The notes beneath the pieces are model-generated. The model was not told the DNA's origin and ran no database searches. It was given only the letters and a program-made list of their open reading frames with translations. Shown here one piece after another: positions 1 to 12,413 of a stretch of DNA of 64,000 bases. Within the stretch, counting starts at the first letter, position 1; every line of letters begins with the position of its first letter. This DNA is from Ophioceras dolichostomum (lineage: Eukaryota > Ascomycota > Sordariomycetes > Magnaporthales > Ophioceraceae), in assembly GCA_003049485.1 (NCBI GenBank), contig PYST01000134.1:1-64000 (forward strand), given 5' to 3'. Made by a program: the position numbers and the translations under genes.

Positions 1-3000
1 TTGCGGAGCAATTGGGCCAGGAGTTGTGCGTATACGCGGAAAGTGCGCAGGGTAATCGTGTGCGCAGGGTAATGGTGGCTCACGTTACCCATTTTGGAAT
101 ATCATGATTTGGATTCCTTCAGGAGGCACGGCGGCGACGTCGGACTTGAAGCAAAGGCGTTAGGGTAGATAGACTTTCGTTGGGATCGTCGGAGGTCGAA
201 GGGTCGGTATTTTCAGGTTTTGGATACTATACTATTCGGGACTTCAGAGCTCTATATTTCCTGGTTTCCGGTCATACTATCGACTTGCTTGCTGAGCTTC
301 TCGCCCAGAAAGGCATTCTGTACTTTGGCCCCCTTCCCTGACGGCCATGCTCGTTGTTAAGATCTACGGCTGCTCGAACGGCCCAGGCAACATTCCCATC
401 CCTAGTGAGACCAGGATTGGTGAGGTCCCCTTCAAGAACTTTCTGCTAGAAGCATGGCCATCATCTTTACCTCGTGGCTCATCTGGCTGTCATTCATTTC
501 TCCTCGATATCTCTGTACATCTACTGATCATTGGTTGTTCCCATTCAACAACCTATTTTCGACGTACTTACCGCTACGGGGGCAAAAGGGCGTATTGGAA
601 TTTAACTTGGTTCTACATTACGATAGTTATTATGCTTTGAGATGTTGTTCACTTGCGGGACTCTTCGCACGAACAGAGTATCTAAGTTTCCGCGAGGGAA
701 GGCCTGGGCTGAAGGCTGCTCAAGGATCTCTGGAATTCGGGGGTCATATTGTAAATACTCCATGGGCTGGTTGTCTCTGAGTCGCAAATTTGGTTCTTTG
801 GAGGCCAGATTTGTTTTCCAGGATCACCCAATCAGTCCCTAAGATGGTAGCCACATGCTGTCACATGTGTGACCGAGGCCACTGATGCTCTGAGAGCTAA
901 GAGCAAACGAAACGACGCATCGGTTGACTTCCAAACTCTCTTTGGGAACTACTATCTCGCGATCCATGCGAATGAGTACTAAGTGTCTTATCCTGCTTTC
1001 GATACCTGGATGTATTTCTGCAAAGACGACACGCCTTGTGGTCTACCGATACTGAGCGGGGAAGAGCGACATACCTAAGCCGTTGTTCCCCTGAGCCCCC
1101 TGACTCTTTGAAGCTCAACCCCAAGTAATTTTGAGTGGGGCATAAGATAAAGCTTGTGAGTCAACTGAAAGCTAACTTATGAGTAAAGTGGTCGTCGTGT
1201 TATGGCGGGGGCATAGTATAGCAGTAGTAGCAACGCGTGCCTCGGCCGTCAGCATGCCAGTTCATCTAGCCCTCTTCTTCATGCACGCCATGATTCGGGA
1301 CCTGGTAGGAACACCCACCTTGGTGCGGCGTTATACCTTGGGATGGGCGTTCCAGAACAGGATCATGAAGGACGAGTCGTTGCGAGCTAATACGTGCCTG
1401 CCTATGTTGTACGTAGGCATCACCCACGGTTGTACGCGAGATGTACGAGCAAAACTAGTAGAAATACTGAGAGCACCGTGGATGGAAAATCGAACGCGCG
1501 GGCGTTTCGGGCATCCTCGTAGCCGTTCTACATCTACGAGGAGATGTGGAGAGCCCATAAGGTGCACGGGTATCCGGCCGGTACCCGGGAATTTTCAGGT
1601 GTGTACGTGTGCCGGGAGGCGGTGAATGTCCACCGTCATGCCACGGGAGGAGACCTAAAAAGGGCCCGAGCCACGATGGGAAGGTGGGAGCGGTCAATGC
1701 ATGCCAATAAATGCGGCCTGTTCTTGGTACTGGTTGCCGGAAATGTATGTCGTCAGGTAAGCTGCATCCCACACCAGCGTTAGCTGAGCTTTGCTGAGCT
1801 GTCAACCTCCTCACCCACCCAAAACTCAATCCTCCGATGGAAAAACAAACTTGCTCGTTACGTCGGTCGTGAATGGAATAGGACGACTTTTCGTGAGTTA
1901 GAAGGACTGACATCAGGTGCGAATCGGCACATCAAAAACAACACCCTTCGCAAGAAAGTGGCATTGATGCACTGACAAGTCCCCGGATTTTTGACCAGTG
2001 GGCTCCCCTGATGATCCCCCAGCTTCCCTCGCGCTGACAGCTCCAGCGAGCTCCTCCAACCGCCCCTCTCCCCCACCTCCATCCCCGGATTCGGGAGACT
2101 CGGCGGGTGGGGCCATTCCGAGGCCGCTCCGGTGAGCGGTGAGACATCAAGTTCCGAATCATCCGAGAACGGTCAAGCGATGGATAATGTATACCCTTCC
2201 CCCCTCCCTCCCTCCTCCTGGCCCCCTTCCTCTCGGCGGACACCAACTCAACCCCACGGCCACCACGCGGGTGGACGCGGGGGTTAGCGTCAAACTCGTC
2301 CGTTAGCGTCGCTTTCGATTGATCTTTTTCCGTGGGGATGTGTGGGATATCCGAAAGTGTGGCCCCGCGGAGCGGCCGATCCTCGGTGGGTAATAATAAT
2401 GAATGGCTGGGCTCGTTGGGAGAAACCGCGGAGGGCTGGCGGCGGTGAGAACTCTCTCCTTCTCCTTCAGCGGTGTCCCTGCGAGTTGGGGAGGTTCGAG
2501 CCCATCAGCGAACCAATCGGCGAACCGAAGGCCGTCACGAGGTCAAGGCCGCTAGGAGTGGGGGTTGCTCGGCCCGGGCTCCCGTGCCGCCTTAGCGCAG
2601 GGAGACAGTCAAAAAACTGACAAAATGTCAGAGCAAAACTGGCAAGTTCTTGTCCTGTTCTTTCTGTCTCCTGTTCCTCAACACGAGACTGACAAGTTGG
2701 TGCCTAAGTTGGGGACGGAGCTGCCGTTCGTTGGCGCCAGTGGATCCCCCTCCATAAAAATCGAAGCGAAAGTAATTGGAAACGAAGCGCCCAACTTGGC
2801 CACCGGCAAACGGCAGCTGGGATGGAGAGGGAGAGAGAGACCTAGAGGGAGAAGGAGATGGGCGAACGAGCCCAAGGTCGGCTTGGTACCTCAAGGTATG
2901 TAGGAGGATTTTCTGTGCCCCCGCACGCAAAAACGAGAGCTGACCGGTCATCAGCCGTCCGTCCCCCTGCGACCCAATGACGGGTTTTGTTCGGTTGTTG

Positions 3001-3585
3001 GAGGGCTTGTACGATGTCGGCATTGTTTGTTGAGGTCTTTTTTGTTATTATCCCGTACGAGAAAAGCGTCGGATCCCCAAAGGCCTGGGTGAGAGAATTT
3101 CTGCTGGGGGGGCAGGGCAGGCATTTCGTCAGCGGAGATGGCCGCCCTCTTTCTTCGCCCTCTTCCTCTACCGCCTCTACCCGCCCCGTGCTTATTTATT
3201 TTCGGCGTTGGTCGTTCCTCCTGGGTGGCGTTCGCTCTCTTTTCTGGCCCTGACCCCTTTCCTTCCTCATTTCTTCGTTCTAGTTTCTTTTCTCAATTGT
3301 CTGTTGAGAGTTCTTGTGGTGTTGGAGAGTCGTCTGAGAGAGTGAATCAGGAGGCAGCAGAATGAACCTATCAAGGGGTGTCGTCCTCCTTTTCTAGTCT
3401 TCAATTGCCCCCTTAATACCTCTTCTATTTCCCCCCCTCCGCCTTAGCACTCGTCGCGTACCGCGCGCAATTACCAGCTGCGGGTAACTGCGGTGGCTTT
3501 TGCTGTTTGTGTCGCTTCGTCTTCCCGTCTTGCCGCTTCTTCTCCTCCCCTTCCCCCCCTTTCCCCCCCTTCTCCTTTCCCGATC
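1..3585. other. gene-free stretch, left edge
   Basis: No open frame here has recognisable protein features, and overlapping short frames on both strands look random. The last 200 bp before the GH94 gene (about 3380-3585) is a pyrimidine-rich CT tract, typical of transcription start regions of filamentous fungi. A GGTTCGA-type B-box-like string near 2492 has no tRNA fold around it. Confidence 0.5.
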
Positions 3586-6051
3586 ATGCGATCCTCGCCC
3601 ACATCATCAATTCTCCGGCCAACGGAAAATGGCGAGCGGTACGAGCTCCGCAGCCCTACGGCCATGCCGGCCGCTGGCGGGTTCATGTGGAATCAGCGGA
3701 TGATGATCCAGGTGACCAGTCGCGGCTACGCAACAGCCCAGTTCATGCAGCCTGAGCCTGCAAAGTACTCGTACGCGCCCAACATCGAGGCCAAGACCTT
3801 CATGCAGCCGGAGAAAAACTACTTCGCTCATCACCCGGGCCGCTTCGTCTACGTGAAGGATGAGCAGACGGGAGAGATCTTCTCGGCGCCTTACGAGCCC
3901 GTGCGCGCTCAGCCGGATCGCTTCTCCTTCTCGGTCGGCAAGAGTGACATCCGCTGGTCGACCGAGCGGCTGGGTCTCCGCGTGGACATGACCCTGGTCC
4001 TGCCCACCCACGACATTGCCGAGCTGTGGACCATCAGGCTCACCAACGTCTCGGGCCGTCCTCGCAGGGTCAGCGTGTACCCGCACTTCACCATCGGCTA
4101 CATGTCGTGGATGAATCAGTCGGCCCGGTGGAACCCGGACCTGGGCGGCATCGTCGGCAGCAGCATCACACCGTACCAAAAGTCGGAGGACTACTTCAAG
4201 AACAAGCTCTTCAAGGACAAGACCTTCTTCCTCTGCGAGAAGACTCCGGTCGCGTGGGAGGCCATGCACGCCGCCTTCGAGGGCGAGGGCGGGCTCCACG
4301 ACCCGTCCGCCCTGAAGAAGCCTCAGCTGAGCAACAGCGACGCCATCTACGAGACTCCGACGGCCGTGGTCCAGTATCGTGAGGAACTCCCGGGCTCGAC
4401 CTTCTCATCGAATCTCTCCAATGGAGCGACGGCTGACAGCCACCGCGAATACCGATTCCTGTTCGGCCCAGCCAAGGATGAGGCCGAGATTCTGTCCCTC
4501 CGCGACACGTATCTGAGCAAGAAGGCCTTCGACGCCACGGCGCGTGAGTACGCGGCCTATATCGAGCGAGGCAGAGGCTGTCTGCTGAAGCTGGAGTCGC
4601 CCGACCGTGGACTGGACAACTTCGTCAACCACTGGCTCGCGCGCCAGGTGTACTACCACGGCGACGTCAACCGGCTGGCGACGGACCCGCAGACCCGCAA
4701 CTACCTGCAGGACAACATGGGCATGAGCTTTATCCGGCCCTCGGTGGCGCGGTCCGCCTTCATCACGGCGCTGGGCCAGCAGGAGGCCACAGGCGCCATG
4801 CCTGATGGCATCATTCTGGTCGAGGGTGGGGAGCTCAAGTACATCAATCAAGTGCCCCACACCGACCACTGCGTCTGGCTGCCAGTCACTCTCGAGGTGT
4901 ACCTCTCCGAGACGGCCGACTACGCCCTGCTCGACGAAAAGGTCACCAGCCGCGCCGATGGCTCTACCCTCACCGTGTTCGAGCGCTTCAGCCGCGCCAT
5001 GGACTGGCTGCTGTCCGACTCCGCGCGCGACGCCCTCGGTCTGAGCTACATCGCCCAGGGCGACTGGTGCGACCCTATGAACATGGTCGGCTACAAGGGC
5101 AAGGGAGTGTCCGCCTGGCTCACCATCGCCACGGCCTGGGCGCTGAAGCTGTGGGCCGACGTGTGCGAGCAGCGGGGCGAGGCCCAGCTGGCTGCTCGCT
5201 ACCGAGCCGGCGCCGCGGAAGCCAACGAGGTCTCCAACCGCTACTTCTGGGACGGTCAGTGGTACTCTCGCGGCATCACTGACGATGGGGTCACCTTCGG
5301 CGTGAAGGACGACAAAGAGGGCCGCATCTGGATCAACCCACAGTCGTTCGCGATCCTCGGCGGCGCGGTCAACAACCCGGAACGCCTCTCGACGATCCTG
5401 GACCAGATCGAAAGCCAGCTCACCACCCCATACGGCGTGCAGATGTTCGCCCCGGCCTACACCTCGATGCGCGAGGACGTCGGACGCGTCACGCAGAAGG
5501 CGCCCGGATCAGCCGAGAACGCGTCCGTGTACAACCACGCGGCGGCCTTCTACGTGCACGCGCTGTACTCCCTCGGCGGTAGCGAGGCAGGAAGGGCCTA
5601 CAAGATCCTGCGGAAGATGATTCCGGGGCCGGACGAGGCCGACTTCCTCCAGCGGGGCCAGCTGCCGGTCTACATCCCCAACTACTACCGCGGCGCGTGG
5701 CACCAGTTCCCGCGCACGGCCGGCAGGTCGTCGCAGCTGTTCAACACGGGCACCATCTCGTGGGTGTACCGCGTCATCCTCGAGGGGCTCTGCGGCCTTA
5801 AGGGCGACGCGAGGGGCCTCGCCATCAACCCACAGCTGCCGCCCGACTGGAACGGCATGACGGTCACACGCCTGTTCAGGGGCGCGACGTTCCGCGTCGA
5901 GATCCGCCGCTCGCCGAAGGTGGGTAAGGTGCAGGTGCGGTACGAGGAGGGGACGGAGTTCTTGCCTGTTGCGCACATCAGGAACGAGGACATCGAGGAG
6001 GGGGAGGCGTACCGACTGTGCGTGTTTGTGCCGGGTGAGATCGTGGAGTAG
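3586..6051 (+). CDS. GH94 glycoside phosphorylase, cellobionic acid phosphorylase type
   Basis: Predicted to phosphorolyse a beta-1,4 disaccharide; the closest family I recognise is the fungal/bacterial cellobionic acid phosphorylase (Neurospora NdvB-like), which gives glucose-1-phosphate plus gluconic acid in the oxidative cellulose pathway. The protein is about 821 residues in one exon. The N-terminal beta-sandwich starts near ENGERYELRSPTAMP and includes AQFMQPEPAKY and the AHHPGRF segment. The (alpha/alpha)6 barrel carries QGDWCDPMN, where Asp496 (5071-5073) matches the general acid of GH94 enzymes, and a phosphate-site segment NTGTISWVYR near the end. I start at ATG 3586; ATG 3664 would cut conserved sequence, and the open frame upstream of 3586 has no ATG. 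No signal peptide is seen, so it is probably cytosolic. It is intronless whereas almost all neighbours have introns, in keeping with bacterial ancestry (inference). Confidence 0.88.
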   Translation: MRSSPTSSILRPTENGERYELRSPTAMPAAGGFMWNQRMMIQVTSRGYATAQFMQPEPAKYSYAPNIEAKTFMQPEKNYFAHHPGRFVYVKDEQTGEIFSAPYEPVRAQPDRFSFSVGKSDIRWSTERLGLRVDMTLVLPTHDIAELWTIRLTNVSGRPRRVSVYPHFTIGYMSWMNQSARWNPDLGGIVGSSITPYQKSEDYFKNKLFKDKTFFLCEKTPVAWEAMHAAFEGEGGLHDPSALKKPQLSNSDAIYETPTAVVQYREELPGSTFSSNLSNGATADSHREYRFLFGPAKDEAEILSLRDTYLSKKAFDATAREYAAYIERGRGCLLKLESPDRGLDNFVNHWLARQVYYHGDVNRLATDPQTRNYLQDNMGMSFIRPSVARSAFITALGQQEATGAMPDGIILVEGGELKYINQVPHTDHCVWLPVTLEVYLSETADYALLDEKVTSRADGSTLTVFERFSRAMDWLLSDSARDALGLSYIAQGDWCDPMNMVGYKGKGVSAWLTIATAWALKLWADVCEQRGEAQLAARYRAGAAEANEVSNRYFWDGQWYSRGITDDGVTFGVKDDKEGRIWINPQSFAILGGAVNNPERLSTILDQIESQLTTPYGVQMFAPAYTSMREDVGRVTQKAPGSAENASVYNHAAAFYVHALYSLGGSEAGRAYKILRKMIPGPDEADFLQRGQLPVYIPNYYRGAWHQFPRTAGRSSQLFNTGTISWVYRVILEGLCGLKGDARGLAINPQLPPDWNGMTVTRLFRGATFRVEIRRSPKVGKVQVRYEEGTEFLPVAHIRNEDIEEGEAYRLCVFVPGEIVE

Positions 6052-7106
6052 TCGAGAGAGGCAATGGACAAAAAGATGCGGAGAGGAGGAGAGCGAGACG
6101 AGCGAGCAGTGGGATAAACATCTGCTATTGGCGTGCACTTTTTCTCCCTTTATTTTCTTGACGATTTCTTTCCCCTTTTCTTCTCTCGTTTAACAGAACC
6201 AAACTTCCAACCCCAACACAGCTCAAGCTGAGAAATAATGAAGTCGAAAAGACAAACGATCGGATATAAGGCCACAAAGTACAACTACAGCATAACAAAA
6301 AAGACAGGACATCGGTCGTCGGCTTCTCTAGGGAGTGACGACGATGGGAGGTACAGAAAAGTAACACACGCAAGGAAACCTTCACAGGGACTTTCTTTTT
6401 TCGATTCTCTTTTTCAGATGAGAGGAAACATAGAGCAACAATAGGGATCCTCCTCATTCTACGAGTCTAATTAATGCAATGCGTTTTGTCGCAAGATTCG
6501 ACTCCCTTCCTTTGCCCCTGATCCTTACCTACCTACCTACCAAGGAACTAACCTGATGACCACCTTATCGCCCTTTTCTTTGATAAATCCTCCCAATTCC
6601 TCATAGAGCAATGAGAATTTTTCTCTTGGCGAGTTGGATACCTATTCACTAACGCGGCCCAGAGTTGACCTTTTTCAGGGGGCTGAGATAGAGTGAGGGG
6701 TGAGGAGGGCTCGGGGTTTGATTCGTGAAATGGTCGTAGTATTGAAGGCCTGGTGACAGAAAAACAAGGAATGAGAAGAGATGAAGCTTGTAGTAAAAAC
6801 CCTCCGGCCAGAGTTGTCGGAGCTCCAGACGTTCAAAGGTCCACCACCTGCTTTTGCCCAGGAAACCAAGTGCTAATTAGTAGTACTGCACTAGTATAAT
6901 CAAACCGAGGTGAGATTGTGAGATAAGGTCATTCATTCCATATACCAGCGATCCAACGCAAAAAAGATCCATCCTTTCATCCTTTCATGCATAGTATCTC
7001 ACCAACCAAGAGAAACAGAAAAAAAAACCCCATGGAGCTGCTGATAAGTACCTACCCAGATAGGCAACCAACAACGCATCCTGAAGCCGGCCGGGGTCTC
7101 CTCCGC
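6052..7106. other. gene-free stretch between convergent genes
   Basis: The 3-prime flanks of the GH94 gene (+) and the P450 gene (-) meet here. It holds a TACC tetranucleotide run at 6526-6541 and A/T-rich sequence; no gene is seen. Confidence 0.5.
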
Positions 7107-7363
7107 TTAGTGGACTGGGGTCACGTAGACGTTCAGCGGCGGCTTGTCCCAGAGGACGTAGGCCTTGTGGTCGAGCCAGTTGCTGTCCTTGTCCACGAGC
7201 TCGAGGTCGAAGTTGTAGAGGACCTTGGCGAGGATGAGGCGCATCTCTGCGTATGCGAGACTGGTTTTATTCCCCCAACTATTCTTGTTAGTAGTGCGTT
7301 CTGCTAGTTTTTCTTGTGTGTGCATATGTGTGTGCGCGTGTATGTGTGCGTTCCTGTGTGTGT

Positions 7364-7410
<47 letters not shown>

Positions 7411-9061
7411 ATAGATTACTAGTACTAAGTGAGTCGTAGTTAGTCAGGGCCTGCTTACTTTTTCCCNTTTTCCCAATGCAGTTTCGCGGGCCGAACGAGA
7501 AAGGCTGCAGGACGTCGAAGTTATCGCGAGTCCGCTTCTTCTCCTCCGGCGAGATGCCGTTCTCCTCCTTTGCGAGGAATCGCTCCGGCTTATATGAGAA
7601 GGGGTCCTCGAAGTTCGCCTCGCTGGTGTAGGCGGCGTACTGCCAGACTGCGACGGTAGTCTGTACAAGAGAGATGGTTTGTGAGCTCGGAGCGTATGAC
7701 GGCAAGGACGTCTGCGGCCAGCATGGGATTTAGGGTTGGATTCGCTGAGTGAAGGAGCGAGCTGCTTACATCCTCGGGTATAGCTCGACCGCAAATATTA
7801 GCTCCTCCTTTCGGCACCCTCCGAGGCATACCGATGGCCACAGGGGGGTATCGCCGTAGGGCCTCGTCGAGGCAGGCGAGCATGTAGTCCAGCTTGGCGA
7901 CCGACAGCAGCGTTATCTCCCTCTCGTCCTCGAACGAGGAGCGGACCTCCTGCTTCAGCTTCTCCAGCTTGTCCGGGTTCGCGAGCAGGAGGTACGTGAC
8001 GCCCGAGAGCAGCGTGGCCGTCGTCTCGGAGCCCGCGATGATCAGCGTGCTGGCGTTAGCCTGCAGGCGGTCCATCTCCAGGTTCTTGAGCTTGAGCAGG
8101 CCCTCGATCAGGTCTGGCCGCTCCATGGTGAGCGACGTCCGGCGGTCGATCTTCGCGCGAGTGTACTTGAAGTGCTTCTCGCGCGAGCCCCAGAGCTTGA
8201 GCTGGACGAACACCCTCAGCAGCTGCATGAGCCCGACGATCTTGACGGCCTGGACGAAGCCCATGAAGCGGGCCATGTCGCCGACGACCTTCACCCAGGG
8301 ATGGTACTCGGTGTTCTCGAGGCAGCCGAAGGGCTCCCCGAAGGCCAGGTCGCCGATGACGTCGAAGGTGGTCCAGTTGTACCACGATTTGATGTCGAGC
8401 TGTGCGGGCCCCAGGGGCGATGATGACGACGACGGCTGCCGAGGCTTCGAGCAGTGCTCCCTCATCCTCCGGATGAGGAGGTCTACATAGGAGCCTATGA
8501 TGGGCTCCTGTTGGCGCATGGCGCGCTCGCTGAAGCCGTGGGCGAGCTGGCGGCGCAACACGGCGTGGTTCTCCTTGGTCTCGGCGATGATGGACACAGG
8601 CTGGCCCGGCTGGAGGTAGAAGCGGCTGTCCTTGCTCATCTCCTCAGTGCCAGCCAGGCTGCCGATTCGGTGGCCGTAGATATCACGCCAGGCGTCGGCG
8701 TCGATGAAGGAGAGGCTGTTGGGCGCAATGCGCACCACTGGGCCGTACTTTTCGTGCATCTTGGCCACCTCATATATCATCTTGCCCCGGGTCATCTTTA
8801 TGGCATAGCCGAGAGTGGTGGCACGATGCAGGAGGGGGCCAGGGTACTTGCGCAGGGGATGGAAATAGAGGTTGTAGATGACTTGGAGTGGGAAATAGAG
8901 GATGATCTAGAAGGAGTTTGACATCATTGGCAATACATGAGTTAGCAGCCATAGCATTGTCGATAACTGATACCTAGGGTTCGTTTGTTAGTACGTACGA
9001 TACCCAGTGCCAGCTGAATAACGCTGGCAACATGGAGGTTGACACCCATCAGCGGCGCCAT
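7107..9061 (-). CDS. cytochrome P450 (4 exons), heme exon broken by an N
   Basis: Microsomal monooxygenase of unknown substrate, similar in layout to fungal isotrichodermin C-15 hydroxylase/benzoate 4-hydroxylase-type P450s. Exons: 9061-8999, 8906-7770, 7660-7459, 7260-7107. Exon 1 gives the membrane anchor, completed by exon 2 (IILYFPLQVIYNLYFHPL, then KYPGP). Other marks are AGSETTAT (I helix), EALRR (ExxR), YKPERF and the heme loop FGPRNCIGK, followed in exon 4 by LAYAEMRLILA. As given, exon 3 contains N at 7467 flanked by a short duplicate of the same sequence, which breaks the phase; collapsing the duplicate restores phase 2 and about 515 residues, the normal family length. Intron 3 (7458-7261) contains a long TG/CA tract. 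Donors GTACGT, GTAAGC, GTAAGC; acceptors TAG or CAG. Confidence 0.87.
7316..7407. repeat. TG/CA microsatellite in P450 intron 3
   Basis: Imperfect TG dinucleotide tract, uninterrupted from about 7369 to 7407 (about 19 units), lying inside the third intron of the P450 gene and about 60 bp from the N at 7467. Confidence 0.95.
7467..7467. other. ambiguous base, probable assembly join
   Basis: The only N noticed in the window. It is flanked by TTTTCCC on both sides, so the same overlap appears twice. Removing N and one copy (8 nt net) restores the P450 reading phase into the next exon. Confidence 0.85.
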
Positions 9062-11555
9062 GATGTCGTGGTGAAATCGAAGTCGGTTGGCTTGTCGTTC
9101 GTTTTGGTGGTACTAGCGGTGTGGCCGAAGTGGCTATACTTGTCTAACAGCAAGAGGCAGATAACATGAAACCTGTCTTAAGGGAGGTCCCAGTCGAGAC
9201 TTGGCAAGAATAGTCAGTCGCAGGCCAAGATGGGCTAAACTCGACGAGGTCCATCTAAGCCATTTTAAACGACGGGCCACCTCACAGCTCAACAAGTCTG
9301 CAGAAGCGCAGAGCCCTCCTCGGGATGGACCAATACCCCGACAGTCACTCCCGACTTCCCGCACACACCAAGCTCCATAGTGATGCCGGCTTGCTCGTTT
9401 GGTGGGCTCGCGTCGGACCGGGGCAACCTGGCCGACCGCCAGTGCCAGCAATCCTTGGAAGTTGGAACTTCCACTGTCCCAGTCAACGGGTGGGGCAGGA
9501 AGCGGGTAATGGTTGCGGGTCACGGCGGCTACCAGCATGCCGCTCTTTGCGTCGTCACCCGCAAGATTGCTGCGAGGGCGAGGTCTGGTGGTGACCTGCC
9601 GGAACGAGAGCGACGAAGCGAGGGGCGAGCCGGAGAGGAAGAGATGGAGGAGGAGGGCGAGGTCAGGAAAAGAATCGAGATGATGAGGAGGCGAGGATGC
9701 GGTTGCTGGGCCGTAACTGTCAAACATTATTCATGAGATTCAGGACTAATGGTTGGTTGGAATTTTCGTCCGTTGGCATAAATCCGTCCGACCGTGCAGA
9801 CGGGAACGAACGATCAATACAAATGGGGAACCCCGGGCCTGAACTGGCAGTCTGGTACGCCGCGTGATGGAAGTGTCGCCAACTGACTTGGCATCTTGAC
9901 TTGGCTGTGTTATCAATCTGTACGATGTATATTGTATGCGTACTAGGTACCGTAGCTTCCTGCTAGCTTGGATGACCACCAGTAAGGCTTCGTGATTCGT
10001 CTCCGGCATTTCCCCGGGTGGGAGGAGTGGCCCCGTGGACCCGTGGTGCAGCAGAGATGTGCCGAGGCATATCCCGAATAGGGCTTCTTGAGGTTATTCT
10101 TCTGCGCTGGGAGGCAGGCTAGTGTATGAAGATGGAACCAAGCACTGTGATGGCTGGCAAGCTGCGAGGCAAGCTGCAAAGCAAGCCGTGCGTCAGTCCA
10201 ACCACGATGCGGCATCTAGAAGGGTGGAGGGTCTTCAAACTTCGAAGTGGCAACCGTAGAAATAGTCGACGTTGCATTACGCCCCGGATCGGTCCACTAA
10301 CGCAGCGGGTTGGCAATGCGATGATTTCCCGTATTTGCTCGCAGATCCTCCGTTGCCCACCAAAAAGCTTGGTCTAATAGATGGGGTTTCGGACGGACAC
10401 GGGGCGTGGCGCATCCCGATTGCCTGTAGTTTTTGACGTATTTGATGACATAGAGCACACGGACCGATCCGACTCAGTTGAGAGCAGAGCTCTTTGGATG
10501 CTTCATCGTTGACTGTCTCTGACACATCGTTGCAAAATGCCGAATCCCGCATCATGTTCTCGTGCACAGAAAAGACACAAACGCAAACAGGTTGATTCGG
10601 TCCATTCGGATGTTCAGCGTAGGTATTACTCGAGAGATCGGCCCATTACTATTCCTCCGACCCCGACCATCCTTCCCGTACAGTATTCGAGCACGGCCCA
10701 GATCAACCACACCCATTCATCCCGTCGACTCATGCGCAATACCCGACTGGCGTTGTTCAACCAGGTGCCCTGTGGCCCGGCTACCACCACACGGGGATAT
10801 GTGACGGGCTTTTGAGCCAAGCCCTGCAACCGTTCGGCCGAGTGTCTAAGCCGCCGATTCCCGGGTCCGGGTCGGTGCTTGGGCTTCGCGCGAAGCCGCG
10901 AGGTGGAGGAGCACGGTAGGACTTTGGCGAATCTACCGAACGGTTGTGTTTCAGACTAGCTCGCATTCTTTTCGCGCCGCCACGCTCGCATCGACGCTGG
11001 AAGTCGTAGTCGTTGCACTTTCATCACATGCAAAATATCGCCGGAATAAGAGACTAGAACGCTAAGGGGGAAAGCTGGGGCGATGGGGAAGAATATCGAT
11101 TTGAGTGAGAAGATGCTGTACTGATACAAGGCGTCGGGACTCGCCAGAACTGAATCATGACCCCGAACAGGTACTAGATGTTTACTCCTAGCTCTGTCTG
11201 CTATCAATATAGACAACCTATCATTAGTGTAGGTACCTTCCTGCCTACCTATTGGAAAAGAGAGAAGAGAACTATTTGAATGAGTGTATTGAAGAGCCCC
11301 GCCCTTATTATTCTGTCTATCTACAGAGTGAATGGACGGTCTTTTATAGACCTCTAGAGTGGAGAGATGAATCACGTCGAAGGTCATAGAAGCTATTATC
11401 AAGCATCGTTCTAGAACATCATAGAAGTCCATAGAACCTTCGGGCAGTTGGTAGAATCTTCTGACACTACCTGGGTAGGAACTGAGAATAGGGACCTTGG
11501 GTGTATATTCCCTCTGACACCCGTGCCTACCAATCATTACTCTAACCTCAACTCA
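9062..11555. other. gene-free stretch
   Basis: About 2.5 kb upstream of the P450 start and downstream of the unknown gene at 11.5 kb. Frames such as 9134-9727 and 10956-11537 (minus) are open but have no domain, no convincing codon pattern and overlap other random frames. GTAGG/CCTAC repeats occur near 11228-11252. No gene supported. Confidence 0.45.
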
Positions 11556-12413
11556 TCATTGCCCCGCATAGTTTGAACCCCCCGACGTCTCAAGCGCCTC
11601 CCACTGCTCGTCAGTCTTGTTGACCGTCTCATTATATCCGAGCAGCTTCTGCACGCCCTTCCCCAGAATCCGGTCCCTCGGATCCTCGCTCGCCAGCAGA
11701 TGCGCCGCCGGGTCAAGCGATACCGCTCCCTCGCGATCCTGCCGATGTGCGCGAGAGACCTCCTCGATCGCCTTGCGGACCTGGTATATCATATCAGGGT
11801 ACAGCTGATTCATGTGCTGCAGGTTGAGCGCGTCGGTTTCCTCGGTGACGGTCAGCCCTGCCTTGATGGCCGTCTCCAGGACGATCCTGTCCAGGTCGGT
11901 GAAGCACTGCTCGAACTTGGGTCCGATGGCGGCGAGCTCCTGGCTCCTCTGGCGGTCAAGGGCAGTAGAGTAGGATGACGGCGAAGTCGAGGAAGAGCCC
12001 AAAAGCGCTTTGCGGAGGTTGATCGACGGCGCGGCCTCCGCCTGATGAGTGACGCGGTCTGTGTGTCGGACGTAGAAGCCTGAGGCGGCGTGGGTTTGCT
12101 GGAGCAGTCCTCTGAGCTGCTGGAGGTCGTCTGGGGTGCACCGTCCGTCCCATCTGACGACGGCTTCTCTCCAGGACGTGAGGATGTGGTTCGCATAGTC
12201 CAGCTTCCTCGTCAGGGCGGCGGGCTCTTTTGGGATGCCATCCTTCGCCCAGCTTGCGAGGGATCCCACTAGACTGTTCGAGGGTCCCCCGAAGATCAGG
12301 GCTGTCTCCGTATTCGGCTCCTTGGAAGAAGCGACGTCTGGATGTTAGCAACCTGCAATGACGGCCTGGGTCGATAAAGTCAGGGATGGCATAATTACCT
12401 GAGAGCTCGACAT
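11556..12413 (-). CDS. hypothetical protein, 2 exons
   Basis: I do not recognise the family. Exon 1 is 12413-12399 (MSSSQ), exon 2 is 12320-11556; the product is about 259 residues, soluble, rich in Leu, Ala and Gln in amphipathic stretches (for example DDLQQLRGLLQQ), with no signal peptide or membrane span. The intron has donor GTAATT and a GCTAAC branch site; the only acceptor that keeps phase is CAAG with AAG rather than C/TAG, about 23 nt after the branch site. The frame upstream of the long exon stays open through EPNTETALIFGGPSNSLVG, which supports extending it to this acceptor. A start inside the long exon would lack an ATG at its N-terminus. Moderately sure it is a gene; function unknown. 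Confidence 0.6.

Noticed and set aside
2485..2510. B-box-like GGTTCGAGCCC
   Set aside because: Flanking bases do not pair into a T arm, D arm or acceptor stem; not a tRNA.
10956..11537. 193-residue open frame on the minus strand
   Set aside because: No domain, no signal or membrane pattern, A/T-rich codon use unlike neighbours; not supported as a gene.
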